Shown in pieces: positions 37,348 through 51,200 of a DNA stretch of 64,000 nucleotides (within the stretch, counting starts at the first letter, position 1; every line of letters begins with the position of its first letter). A program made the position numbers and the translations under genes. The stretch is taken from assembly GCA_026874595.1 (NCBI GenBank), contig CM049315.1, positions 1,742,501-1,806,500 of the forward strand. The letters run 5' to 3'. Under the pieces are notes generated by a model. The model was not told where the DNA came from and searched no databases. It saw only the letters and a list, made by a program, of their open reading frames with translations. This DNA comes from Sipunculus nudus (Eukaryota; Annelida; Sipuncula; Golfingiida; Sipunculidae).

Positions 37348-40300
37348 GGAGATGGGATTAACAACACTTTTGCATAAACATTCAGGGCAAACAAAGCCTG
37401 ATCTCCAATTCTGCTGAGGCTCGAAAATAATGAACACATGTTTGTATTAGATCCTTTTTTTTTAATTTAAGTTTAATTTGTATACATTTCCAATATAACA
37501 TAAATTTCTGAATATAAACGTTGATTCATAATTCTAAATTGCATCATCATAAATCTCAATCTTGTCATGTAACACCACATCATGCATACAAATGTATATT
37601 TATATATTCATGGGGGGGGGGGGGGGAGGGGGTGTGATATGAGAACAATTGTACACCTGTCACAGCAGGGGATCTCCCCCAGTGACTGAAACAAATCAGG
37701 AACCCTGGCATAGCTGACTTCCAGTGACCTGGAGTGGCCTACCTGCATCTGGAACAAAGCAAGTGACTACAATAGACCCTCAAGATAAAATTCAATAACT
37801 AGCCTAATTTTCAACCTTTTAGTTTCAAATTTCAGATTTAAACACATTAAATACTTATGTTTACATTCTGAGAAAATTAAATCAACAGTACTCACAGGGA
37901 AAAAATGTGCCATGGTCAAAGTTGGGTAAAATTTCAGGTACTGATTTTATGTTTATGCTAATAACTTATAAAATTTACAAAATACAGATCTAATTTTGGG
38001 TATACAATTGAATCTTAATTAAACAAAGTTATATACTTAAAAAAAATTCTCTAGCTTCAATAATTTTCATGAAACCTGAGTAAATATTTTTCCTGATTTT
38101 TTACAAAGTCAATTTTGTTTGGGCACATAACTTAAAACAATTATGCAATACTGACATCATTTCTGGCATGTGCATAGCGAATGTATAGAAAAATATGTAT
38201 ATTATATATGATCAAAGTCAGATCAGTGGTTTTGATACTAGGCAGTCCTGAAGTGTAACAAAGGGTTTTTAATGAAAAAAATGAAGTTTTTCATTAATAT
38301 CTCGAAGGAATTAAGTTCTGGTGACCAAATTCTTGGCATGGTAGGGGATTTTGGAGACATCTTACTGTATGCCTAATTTAAGGAACTTAGAGCTGAAGCT
38401 GGGGAGCTGAGCTCTAGCAAACTGCATAACACTAGGTTGATGTAAACAATATGTGACATGGTGCTTGAAAACTTGAATAAAATCTACAGTTTTTGATCAA
38501 CTGGTTTCAAATTTTAGATGTTAACAGTTGAAATGCTAACAAAAACATGCTTTGAAAATTAAATCCACAGCAGTTACAGAAAAAAAACGTGCCATGGTCA
38601 AAGTTGGGCAAAGTTTAAGGTACCAATTTTTTATTTTTGCTAATATTTCAAAAAATTTAAAAGATTTTGATCAAATTTTGGGTATACAATTAAATTTTGA
38701 TTAATAAAAGTTATATTACTGGAAAAAAAGTGCTTAGCTTTAACAAGTTTTGTGTTAAGTGATCAAATTTTTTTCCTGATTATTTACAAAATGCATTATG
38801 TTTGGGCCCATAACTTTTTTAAATTATATAATACAGACCCAATTTCTGGCATGTACATAGGAACCATATAGAGGATTATTTATGGTAAATATGAGGAAAA
38901 ACAGATGAGTGGTTTTGATATTAGGCAGTCCTGAAGTTTGAAAATAGGATTTTAATAAAAAATTGAGGTTTTTCCTTAATTTCTCAAAGGAACGAAGTCG
39001 CAAAGACCCAGTTTTCGGCTTGGTAGGAGATCTTGGGGACATCTAACATTATGCTGAATTTTGGATTCCTAGGTCTTACGGTTTCAAAACGTGCCACATC
39101 GACGGACGGACGGACGGACGGACAGACGGACGGACAGACGGACGGACGACGGACAATGGACCACGACTATAGCTCAGATGACTTATAGTCAGCTGAGCTA
39201 AAAATTACAAATATTGTCCTAAATATAATTTTATTAAAAATAATAAGAGAGTAGTATGATTTTTTCAAATAAAATATGGAGCCACTATAGAACGCGGGCT
39301 TCGCTTGTATTGAGGAACATATGAATAAAATTGTCACCTCTGCCTAAAATATAACTGAAATGATTATTAAAATAATATTAAAGAATATATTCATGAATGC
39401 ATTCATCAATACATTTTGAAAGTATTTGCACTGGTATTCATATACTTTCATTTTTACCTGAATTCCCATTCTTATGAAAGAAATTTTATAATGGAGTACA
39501 TATTCATATTCGTGTTTAAATACAGTTGCAAAGTATTCGCACCATGTCTGGTATTTATTCAGTTTTCACCAAACAATGATGTTGAGAATCCAGAATATAC
39601 AAAATTCATACATTTAAATAATGATCATAAGTACCTGGTTTTATGACTTTTATTTATATTAAAAAAAATGTAATATATTCATTTTGGACTAATTTCACAT
39701 CAATGTACTAACTATAGACACAGTAGGAATCTAGATAATAATATTATCAACTGCATCTTTGTCTATCATTAATTTCCTTCATATGATCCCTAATGATTAG
39801 TAATGAATAATATGATTTACTTTTTTATCATTAAAATTGAACTGAAAAATACCATAGGTGACTGCATGGTGTTATTTGGAATACATGACATTCTATCCAT
39901 CAATACAAGATTCTTATATCATGGGTAACTGCAAGTTAATTTCCTGTTATTATCAACTAACAAATTCCTTTTCTATTTTTCTTTAATTTGTTATTAAAAA
40001 CCAATAAAAATTTATTAATTTATTGTTTATTGTTATGTTGTTGGTTAAAACTACTAGATGAGTTGGGTTAGACACCTGGATCAACTGTGGCTGGCCATAA
40101 GCTGCCTGGCTGCCCCAGTATATGCCTCGAATCAAGCGTGCATAATCTGCTGAAAGTTCAACAAGGTCAACATACAGGTGACTCAAGAGGTGCTACAGAG
40201 AGCCAAGGTCTGACATGGTCTCATAAAAACATTAATAAAAGCTACAATTTTTGGCCAATTCCTTTCAGCTTTTTAAACTAAAAAGCTGAAATCTTTATGT

Positions 40301-43300
40301 GTGCATGATATGAAAATTATATCAACAGTGCTCAAAGGAAACAAACAAGCCATGGTCAAAGTTGGGCAAAATTTAAGGTACTAATTTTATATTTATACTA
40401 ATAACTTATAAAATTTGAAATATTCAGAACTAATTTTGGGTATTCATTTGAATTTTGATTAAATAATGTTACATCCCTGACAAAAAATCACTAGCTTCAG
40501 CAATAATCTTGTTAAGGGAGTAAATATATTTCTTGATTTTTTACAAAGTGCATTATGTTTGGGTCCATAACTTAAAACAATTACGCAATACTGACATCAT
40601 TTCTGGCATGTGCATAGAGAATGTATAGAAAAATATGTATATTATATATGATTAAAGTCAGATCAGTGGTTTTGATATTAGACAGTCTTGAAGTGTAACA
40701 ATGGGTTTTTAATGGAAAAATGAAGTTATTCATTAATATCTCGAAGGTATTAAGTCCTAGTGACCAAATTCTTGGCATGGTAGGGGATTTTTGAGACATC
40801 TAATAGCATGCCAAATTTTAGGAACTGACAGCGGAAGCTGGGGAGCTGAGCACTTGCAAACTGCTTGACACTAGCTTGATGTTAACAATATGTTACATGG
40901 TGCTTGAAAACTTGAATAAAATCTACAGTTTTTGATCAACTGGTTTCAAATTTTTGGTGTTTACAGACAAAATGCTAAAAAAAACATGCTGTGAAAATTA
41001 AATCCACAGTACTTACAGGAAAACAAGGGACCTATAAGTCACTGTGCTCAGCTGACGTTAACCTTGAAGGTAAAAATCTAAAATAATATCAAATGGAGTG
41101 TAAGAGGTAATAAAGGCCATGGTTGGTTTATATGATTGGTTTGAACTGATGAGCAAGAAATTGTTGCAAAAAATATTTTGTGACCTGACCATGTGTTTCC
41201 TAATGTTGAAACTAAAGCATGTGAGCAGTTTGTGAACAAATGATCTGTACTATTACCATGATCATTAGTTGGTTTTTCGATTAACTGTTGACATTTCAGT
41301 AGTTTACACATTTGTTCAATTGAATCTATTTTTTTGTATAATATATATTATTAAATATATATGTATACAGTTTAAATAGAGCTAAAAAACAACATAAAAC
41401 AGGGCAAACAAAACCTGATCTCAAATTCTGCTGAGGCAGGAAAATAATGAACAAATGTTTGTATTAAATCCTCATTTTTTTATCACATCAATTATTTTCT
41501 ATTTTAAGTTTATATTTCTATACATTTCCAATTTAACATATATATCTGAATATAAAAGTTGATTCATAATTCTCAATTGCATCATCATAAATCTCAATCT
41601 TGTCAGATAACACCACATTATGCATACAAATGTTTATTTATTTTTTAGCACAAAAATATATCTTTTAAATCTGCAAAACAATAAATATCTAAAAATAATA
41701 CTTGATTTAGATTTCACAATTTTTAATTGTGTCTTTATTTACCCAGAATGTGCTTCATATTTTATAATAATTTAAGCATACTGATGGGTTCAATTATATT
41801 TGTTAAAATCATTTAAAAGAAAATTGATTTCTTTAAAAATGCTACATTACACAACATTGCATCTTCTTGATTACACCTTGAATTATTTTTTCAAGGCAAG
41901 TTTTTGCATATCGGAGCGGAAACAGCATTACAATTAAGGAGATACAGTGAAAACAATAACAACTGGAATACGGGTAGTCGACAAGCGACTACTTGTATCC
42001 GCCTAAATCAGAGTGGAACGGGTGAAGTGTTGCATATTAGCATGGATGTCTGCAGCCAAATTGTGTATGTAGGTTGCGCTACCTACGAAAAAATCCAGAA
42101 AGCTCTATACACATGCAAAACTTTGGCCCAATCGGTCAAACGGTTCCCAAGATATGAGCTTGGATATCTGCTGCATAAACTAGAATGCAGGTGGCGCCAC
42201 CTGTCATAAAATCAAGAGAGCTGTCGGGGATGTATAAACTTGCAAAATTTTAGGCAGATATGTCAAACCACTGCCGAGATATGAGTGATTTTATCCCATG
42301 GCAGACAAACAGATGGGAGCTGTGCAAACATGGCTGCAGGTGGCGCCACCAGTTTTGCATATGATAGAGAGCTATGTGAGATTTATACACATGCAAAATT
42401 TTGGCCCAATCGGTCAAACGGTTCCCTAGATATGAGCTTGGATGTCTGCAGCGTAAACTTGATTGTAGGTGGCGCCACCTGTCATAAAATCAGAAAAGCT
42501 ATCCAGGATGTATAAGCATGCCGAATTTCAGGTGACTTAGTCAAACCACTGCAGAGATATGAGTGATTTTAACCCAAGGCAGACAAACAGATGGACAGTG
42601 TGCAAACATGGTTGCAGGTGGTGCCACCATTTTCGGTGTATGTTATAAAGCTCTCCAAGGGCTACATTTGTGCAAAAGAATTTTCCTGATCGGTCAAACG
42701 GTTCCCGAGATATGAGCTTGGATGTCTGCAGCGTAAACGTGAATGTAGGTGGCGCCACCTGTCATAAAATCAGAAAAGCTATCCAGGATGTATACGCATG
42801 CCAAATTTCAGGTGAATTAGTCAAGTCACTGCAGAGATATGAGTGATTTTAACCCAAGGCAGACAAACAGATGGACACTGTGCAAACATGGTTGCAGGTA
42901 GCGCCACCATTTTTGGTGTATGTTATAAAGCTCTCCAAGGGCTACATTTGTGCAAAAGAATTTTCCTGATCGGTCAAACAGTTCCCAAGATATGAGCTTG
43001 GATGTCTGCAGCGTAAACGTGAATGTAGGTGGCGCCACCTGTCATAAAATCAGAAAAGCTATCCAGGATGTATACGCATGCCCAATTTCAGGTGAATTAG
43101 TCAAGTCACTGCAGAGATATGAGTGATTTTAACCCAAGGCAGACGAACAGATGGACACTGTGCAAACATGGTTGCAGGTGGCGCCACCATTTTTGGTGTA
43201 TGTTATAAAGCTCTCCAAGGGCTACATTTGTGCAAAAGAATTTTCCTGATCGGTCAAACGGTTCCTGAGATATGAGCTTGGATGTCTGCAGCGTAAACGT

Positions 43301-45182
43301 GAATGTAGGTGGCGCCACCTGTCATAAAATCAGAAAAGCTATCCAGGATGTTTACGCATGCCCAATTTCAGGTGAATTAGTCAAGTCACTGCAGAGATAT
43401 GAGTGATTTTAACCCAAGGCAGACGAACAGATGGACACTGTGCAAACATGGTTGCAGGTGGCGCCACCATTTTTGGTGTATGTTATAAAGCTCTTCGAGG
43501 GCTACATTTGTGCAAAAAAAATTTTCCTGATCGGTCAAACGGTTCCCGAGATATGTGGGTTTATGTATGGAAACAGACGCACAAACGGAAGCAGAGCGCA
43601 AAGGAAAGGTCAGAGGTCAAAACAAAATCGGGGCGCAGCAGTTCACATGTGACCCGAACATAATCCCGGGTTTCGGAAAATTCCGCCCAGCGGTTACGGA
43701 GGAGTTCTCCGGACACCTACGCCGCGGCGGCGGCGGCGGCGGCGGCCAGCTGAAAACATAGTATCCGCAAAACTCTGTTTTGGCGGATACAATTAGTGCA
43801 TAACACTTGGTGGGTTGGGTTTGCGGGGGGGGGGGGGGGGGTTGATTTGGGTGGTGATATGAGAATAACTGTACACCTGTCACAGCAGGGGATCTCCCCC
43901 AGTGACTGTAACAAATCAGAAACCCTGGCATAGCTGACTTCCAGTGACCTGGAGTGGGACCCTGCATTTGTAATCAAAGCAAGTGACTACAGAAAAAAAA
44001 TCAATAACTAGCTTAATTTTCAAGCTTTTATTTTCAAATTTCAGATTTAGACAAACTAAATATTTATGTTTACATGCTGTGAAAATTAAATCAATGGTGC
44101 TTACAGGAAAAAAATGTGCCATGGTTAAAGTTGGGCAAAATTTAAGGTACTGATTTTTTTTTATGCTAATAACTTAAAAAATTTACAAAATTCAGATCTA
44201 ATTTTGGGTATACAATTGAATCTTAATTAAACATAGTTATATACTTGAGAAAATAGACTCTAGTTTCAAAATTTTTCATGTTAAGTGAATTATTATTTTT
44301 CCTGATTTTTTACAAAGTCCATTATGTTTGGGCCCATAACTTAAAGAATTTATACTTTACAGACTTAATTTCTTGCATGTACATAGGAATTATATAGAGG
44401 AATATTTATGGTAAATATGAGGAAAAACAGATGAGTGGTTTTGATATTAGGAAGTCCTGAAGTGTGAAAATAGGATTTTAATAAAAAAATTGAGGTTTTT
44501 CCTTAATTTCTCAAAGGAACAAAGTCGCAAAGACCCAGTTTTCGGCTTGGTAGGAGATCTTGGGGACATCTAACATTATGCTGAATTTTGGATTCCTAGG
44601 TCTTACGGTTTCAAAACGTGCCACATCTATGGACGGACGGACGGACGGACAGACGGACGACAGACAACTGAGCACGACTATAGCTCAGATGACTTATAGT
44701 CAGCTGAGCTAAAAATCTAAAAAAAAAACAGGTGGCGCCACCAGTCTGCAGAAACTGATAAAACACTCAATGATTAATATCCATGCAAAGAATCATGGTG
44801 ATCAATGCATTTGTTGTTCAGATACTTGAGCTTTTGTATAAAATTTTTCATTATTCTGGGGTATAGTTAGGAGCCCCATAGCTGGAAGAATATGGGTAAT
44901 AGGGACCTAATTCCAGGTTTCCAGGAAGACTTTCCATGGACCTCTCTGGATGTAAAGTGAGAAGATTTCTAGGTCCAGTGGGTACGATTTGTGCCCTGTT
45001 AACAGATGACGGCATCTTTGAGGTCTCAAAAAAGAGAAAAAAATCGGAAAAATACAGGTGGCGCCACCAGCCTGCAGAAACTGACGAAACACTCCGTGAT
45101 CAATATCCATGCAAAGAATCACCGTGATCAATGCATTAGTTGTTCAGATATTTGAGCTTTTGTATCAAATTTTTCTTTCTTC

Positions 45183-45214
<32 letters not shown>

Positions 45215-48200
45215 TTGGAGCCCCCATAGCTTAAAAAAAATGGGTATCAGAGACCTAATTTCAAGTTTCTAAGGAGATTATTCATGGACCTCTCTTGATG
45301 TAAAGTAAGAAGATTCCAGGTCCAGTGGTTATGATTTGTGCCTTGTTAACGGACAGACGGCCAGATGGCTGGACAGACAACGGACAAAGGGTGATCACAG
45401 GTGGCGCCACCAGTCTGCAGAAACTGATGAAACACTACATGATCAATATCCATGCAAATAATCATGGTGATCAATGCAATAGTTGTTTGATACTTGAGCT
45501 TTTGTATCAAATTTCCATTATTCTGGGGGTATTATAGAGTCCCATAGCTCAGAGAATATGGGTAACAGAGACCTAATTTTAGGTTTCAAAGGAGACTTTT
45601 CATGTCAAGAGAGAAGATACTAGGTCCAGTCTTTACGATTTGTGCCCTGTTAACAGATGACTGCATCTTAAGAAGTCTCAAAAAGTCAGCCGAGCTAAAA
45701 ATGGAATCAGGCTGACACCATAAAATAAATACATGTGGTCCTTGAACCTAACTTGTGACACTGTGACCTTATATCAACTAAATTTATCAAATTCACAATA
45801 TATGACTGCCAATCAAAAATCCATAACTTACGTGAAAGTTACTATTTACTTTGTAATAACAAGGGACCCATGGGTCATGGCGATCAGCTTAATTTTGTAA
45901 AATGTTAGCAAATACAGAATGTACTTATTTCTATTCTTATATATTAACATGTGAAACGCTAATAGGAAATGGACTTGCTGTTTGGTGATAGTCAAATACT
46001 AAATATATATGAATGCACAGCAAGTACTATAAGTGCACTTTTTGGACTACATCAAAGATGCAGGATCCTCTCATGAGTAAATATTGATGTTAAACTATAT
46101 GTATTTTAACTTTGTGAAAGTAATGTGTTTAAAACACCCACTGAGAATATATGAAACCCAGTAAAATGTGAAATAAGGAAGACAGTGGAGATGAGCTGTT
46201 GTATAACAATACACATTTAATTGTGGCCTGAAACCATTTATTCAAAAAGGGAAACAAAGGTAATGGGTTAAACCAAAGGATATATTTGAGAAACAAAAAA
46301 GTGTAAATGTATTTAATACTTCTAAAAACAGTTTACAGATATGGCAAAATGAGGTAAAGATTAAATTCCAGGAAAGTTTGCCCAAATTCCTGATTGAGTG
46401 TACCAGTTGTATGCATGGCAAGAGATATTAATGGAATGCTCCACACTTGTATAGCAATACATCACTTTTGGGCACAATACAATTAAATGTGTACTTTAAT
46501 CACTGATCACTGTAACCCCTTGTGATACATTACAAAATCCATAATGCAGCAAAAGTAAAGAATAGTAATGAATTAAATATGGAAAATTATAACATTCATT
46601 TAGTTTATGCATTCAGTCTGTGGTGCGGGGGGGGGGGGGGGGGGGGGGGGGAGTGGAGAGGAGAATCCAAGCCAAAATGGACCAAGTTGAAGCTAAGCTA
46701 AGCTGAGCTGCCTGGAGAATGGAGTTATAAAACAGGAGAGGGCTCTATCACCCAATACACACGGCTGTTAAACTCAGCTGGCCTGATGTAAATAATACTT
46801 GATATGGTGTCTAAAAACTTGAATAAAACTTCTCTTTAAGATCAATTCCTTTGAAATTTCAGATTTTAAAAGATTTAATTCTTATTTTTACATGCTGTGA
46901 AAATTAAATGAATAATGCATACTGGGAAAAAACATGATGTGGCCAAAGTTGGACAAAATTTAAGGTATTGATTTTTAGCTCAGCTGACTATGTCATCTGA
47001 GCTATAGTCCTGGTCCATTGTCCATCGTCTGTCCGTCTGTCTGTCCATTAGACTGGCACATTTTGAAACCATTAGACCTATGGATACAAAATTTGGCATA
47101 CTTTTAGATGTCCCCAAAATCTCCTACTATACCGAAAATAGGGTCACTAGGACTTCATTCCTTTGAGATATTAAGGAAAAAAACCTTAATTTTCCATTAA
47201 AAACCCACTGTTACATTTCACTTAAGCTGAGATCACTTATAGTCAACTGAGCTAACAACAACAGAGACCCTTCCCTGTGGCTCAACACAACTTGCAGTAA
47301 GGTTTAGAGGTGTGATTTTTAGCCACCCACTCCCCTTATTAAACAAAGCAGAGACTGACCTTATCATGGATGACCTTGAGATCCTCTGCTCCTGTGTAAT
47401 GAGGATCAAGGATGAGGAACTTAATGTCACCCGTCATCTGGTTAAAGTCAATGCCCAGGATAGTGTGGGCCAGTACACCACCACCTGTCAGTAAACAGTC
47501 AGTTTATATCAAGTTACCATGTGCATAATTCATTTGTACAGAACAGAATCTTCAATCCAGGACAGAAAATCCCGAGGCAAAAATGCCTGAACTTACATAG
47601 AAAGGGTCATCTTGAAATCATTATAAACATTATGTCTTCTGGAGTTTTCTTGGCAAAATCAAAATCGGAAAATCAGCATGGTTAATACTGAAAAATAATA
47701 ATTATTAAAATATTTTTATATATACATATTATATAAATTACAATACTATTATGCCAAGTTTATTTAACAGAGAGTGCCAATGAAGACTGAAATCATCCAC
47801 ACATCAGAAACAAAATCATTTTACAAGCTTTTTACAGACTTTAAAACAATGTTATATGTATTTATCCAACAGATGAGGTACTGGAATACTGAGATAATAA
47901 GAATGGTTTACCAATCATAATTGGGGTGCCCTGGGTCTCAAAATGTCTGGCCAGCTCACTGCCTTTGGAGGACAACTCAGCTCCAGTGCTAACAAACAGG
48001 ATCTTGGATGTCACCTGTATAAATGACAAGGTCTGAGTTAGGCTATACATTAAGGTTATACAAAAAGGTTATTGTCCTAGTGACTTTGGGAACAAAAAAT
48101 ATGGTGTGAATAGGCAAATTTTTATGCCCCCGCCACAAAGTGGCCCGGGCATATAGTTTTACCCATGTCCGTCATTCCGTCATTCCGTCCTTCCGTCATT

Positions 48201-51200
48201 CTGAAATGAAACAGTTGTACTTTTTTTCGCAATGCCTGCAGATATTAGCCTGATTTTTGGTGTGTGGGCAGATATAGACCAGTTACAGATCAAGTTCGCG
48301 TTTCGTCCCGGTTGACTTACTTTTGACCGTTTTACGGCTCCTAAACTTAGAAAATTTCATGAAAAATAGAAATATTCATGACAGATACACATGTATGAAT
48401 TTTTTTTTCACAATGCCTGCAGATATTGGCCTGATTTTTGGTGTGTGAGCAGATATAGACCAGTTACAGATCGTGTTCGCGTTTCGTCCTGGTTGACCTA
48501 CTTTTGACCGTTTTACGGCTCCTAAACTTAGAAAATTTCATGAAAAATAGAAATATTCATGACAGATACACATGTATGAATTTTTTTTTCACAATGCCTG
48601 CAGATATTGGCCTGATTTTTGGTGTGTGAGCAGATATAGACCAGTTACAGATCGAGTTCGCGTTTCGTCCTGGTTGACCTACTTTTGACCGTTTTACAGC
48701 TCCTAAACTTAGAAAATTTCATGAAAAATAGAAATATTCATGACAGATACACATGTACGGACTTTTTTTCGCAATGCCTGCAGATATTGGCCTGATTTTT
48801 GGTGTGTGAGCAGATATAGACCAGTTACAGATAGAGTTAGCATTTCGTCCTAGTTGACCTACTTTTGACCCTTTTACGGCTCCTAAACTTAGAAAATTTC
48901 ATGAAAAATAGAAATATTCATGACAGATACACATGTACGGACTTTTTTTCGCAATGCCTGCAGATATTGGCCTGATTTTTGGTGTGTGAGCAGATATAGA
49001 CCAGTTACAGATAGAGTTAGCATTTCCTCCTGGTTGACCTACTTTTGACCCTTTTACGGCTCCTGAACATAGAAAATTTCATGAAAAATATGAAATTTCA
49101 TGACAAATACACATGTACGTTTTTTTTTTAACAGTGCCTGCAGATATTGGCCTGATTTTTGGTGTGTGGACAGATATAGACCAGTTACAGATTGAGTTCG
49201 CGTTTCGTCCTGGTTTACCTACTTTTGACAGTTTTATGGCTCCTAAACTTAGAAATTTTCATGAAAAATAGAAATATTCATGACAGATACACATGTACGG
49301 CCTTTTTTCGCAATGCCTGCAGATATTGGCCTTATTTTTGGTGTGTGGGCAGATATAGACCAGTTACAGATCGAGTTCGCGTTTCGTCCCGGTTGACTCA
49401 CTTTTGACCGTTTTACGGCTCCTGAACATAGAAAATTTCATGAAAAATATGAAATTTCATGACAAATACACATGTACAGACGTTTTTTCGCAATGCCTGC
49501 AGATATTGGCCTGAATTTTGGTGTGTCGGCAGATATTGACCAGTTACAGATGGAGTTCACGTTTTGTCCCAGTTGACCTATTTTTGACCGTTTGACGGTG
49601 CTCTAACATAGAAAATTTCATAAAAAAGGTGCACATGTATGGACTTTTTTTCGCAGTGCCTGCAGATATGGGCCTGATTTTTGGTGTGTAGGCAGATAAT
49701 GACCAGTTACAGATCGAGTTCTTGTTTTGTCTCAGTTGACCTACTTTTGACCATTTGACTGCTCCTGAACATAGAAAGTTTCATGAAAAATATAAATTTT
49801 CATAACAAATGCATATGTACTGACTTTTTTTCCTCAATGCCTGCAGATACCACCCTGATTTTTTTTGTGTGGGCAGATAATGACAGTTACAGATCGAGTT
49901 TGCGTTTCATCCTGGTTGACCTACTTTTGATTGTTTTACGGATCCTAAACATAGAAAATTTCATGAAAGACAGAAATTTTTATGGAAAATGCACATGTAT
50001 GGACTTTTTTTCACAATGCCTGCATATACTGGCATGATTTTTGGTGTGTTGCTTGATAATGACCCGTTACAAATCGAGTTTGCATTTTGCCCTTGTTGAC
50101 CTACTTTTGACCATACGACACCTCCTGAACTTAAAAAATTTTCCAAATTTTACAAATGTTTCTAATTTGCCCAAGGCGGGGGCATTCGTGTCGTTACAAC
50201 ACATCTAGTTTATATTTTTCTTCCTTTCACCAATGGAGATGAAATATGTGGAATTCTGCTAGTTTTCCCAAAAAATGCAAACATTTGCAACAAGTCCTGA
50301 AATAGTGTGTATGATCTAACACAAAATTTAGTCAATCTCCCATACCTTTAGGAATTCTTTTATGCAATTTAAGCAATAGTACAAATTAGCAATAATGCCA
50401 AGGACCTGGTCTTAATTTGCAAAAAAAAATTGAGCCATGAAAAATGGGAGCAGCAAATCCACTGAACAATAAATTTGTTTATGGCTTCACATAATACCAT
50501 CTGATCATTAGCCAGCCTGTCATTCTTCTGCAAGATTCTGTGATTAAAACATGTAAATAAAATGCAAGGCCCACCCTTGTGGACTCTTTGATTACTTGAT
50601 ATTCCCAATAACTATCCTATAAACATGCTTTGGGCATGCAAATTGTTTCCAAAATGAAAACACATATAATATTAGATCCAGTTTTAAATCACAGTGAGAA
50701 GTGTAAAAATAGCAAATTCTTAAATAAATTCCTTTTTGAATACCTTTCAAAGGCAGTAAACATTCACTGATGAAAAAAAAAAATATTTCTTTACAGAGAT
50801 GTATCAACTATTCCAGAGCTCAGTAAAGAAAAGTACTAAATTTGTAATGCAGGTAAGAAACCCCTATCAAATTGTTGTGGAAGGCACAAGGTAATTTCTA
50901 ACAGAAGTTTACTTTACAGGTAAACACTGTTTAGTATTAAAAAAGATGTAAAGGTACTTGAATTCTCAATTACCCCATACAGATGATCGAGGACAAAGCT
51001 GACTTCCGTGGAACCAATCCACTGCTTGGACCCAACAAACTTGGCTTCCTTGTCACCAATGTCCACCAAAGCCTGAAAATAAGTCAAAAGTTGTACTGAT
51101 ACCCAAACCATCTCAAATGCATATATCTAGACATTTCTTCAACAGTTAGATATGACTGTCTTTGCTTGAACATTCACCATGCCAAACCTTTTGGAAAAAA

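Larger units (their letters stand above)
34114..39204 (+). mobile_element. Longest X-family element (about 5.1 kb) with clean boundaries
   Basis: It starts aacaagggacctatgggtca, cgacgctcagctga, and ends at 39167-39204 with tatagctcagatgacttata, gtcagctgagctaaaa. Both edges are fixed by the empty site at 27530-27550. Internal parts match 3590-6053 in reverse and 20354-21530 directly. It includes a 0.6-kb tandem duplication, a 38-G run and a GGAC tract. No protein-coding frame is recognisable, so even the longest copy appears non-autonomous. Confidence 0.75.
33831..41021 (+). mobile_element. X-family element carrying a 5.1-kb X insertion, 3' end lost
   Basis: Pieces 33831-34113 and 39205-41021 are collinear with the intact X copy at 27252-29250. 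The break falls at 'tttattaaaa' / 'attacaaatattg', which is continuous at 27530-27550. At 41022 another X terminus begins inside the phrase 'acttacaggaaaa' and the remainder is not recovered after that element, so a deletion or recombination is likely. Confidence 0.65.
32585..45702 (+). mobile_element. C-family element split by X-family insertions
   Basis: The C text occupies 32585-33830 and 44717-45702. It starts acaagtgacccatgggtcat and gacactcagccgact, holds palindromic units (near 33170, 33510, 44732, 45058 and 45400), and ends near 45702 with a shortened 'gtcagccgagctaaaaat'. Between 33831 and 44716 lie X-family elements. Most of the 15.6-kb UFSP2 intron is this nest. Confidence 0.6.

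Noticed and set aside
42537-43663. Repeated frames of about 70 codons (for example the [14 protein letters not shown] frames) as a gene family
   Set aside because: They recur exactly with the 280-bp unit of the E array, have no domain, no upstream gene structure, and change with the DNA repeat rather than showing protein-level conservation.
48119-50214. A CRISPR-like array
   Set aside because: The whole 180-bp unit is repeated without distinct spacers, and this is animal intronic DNA.
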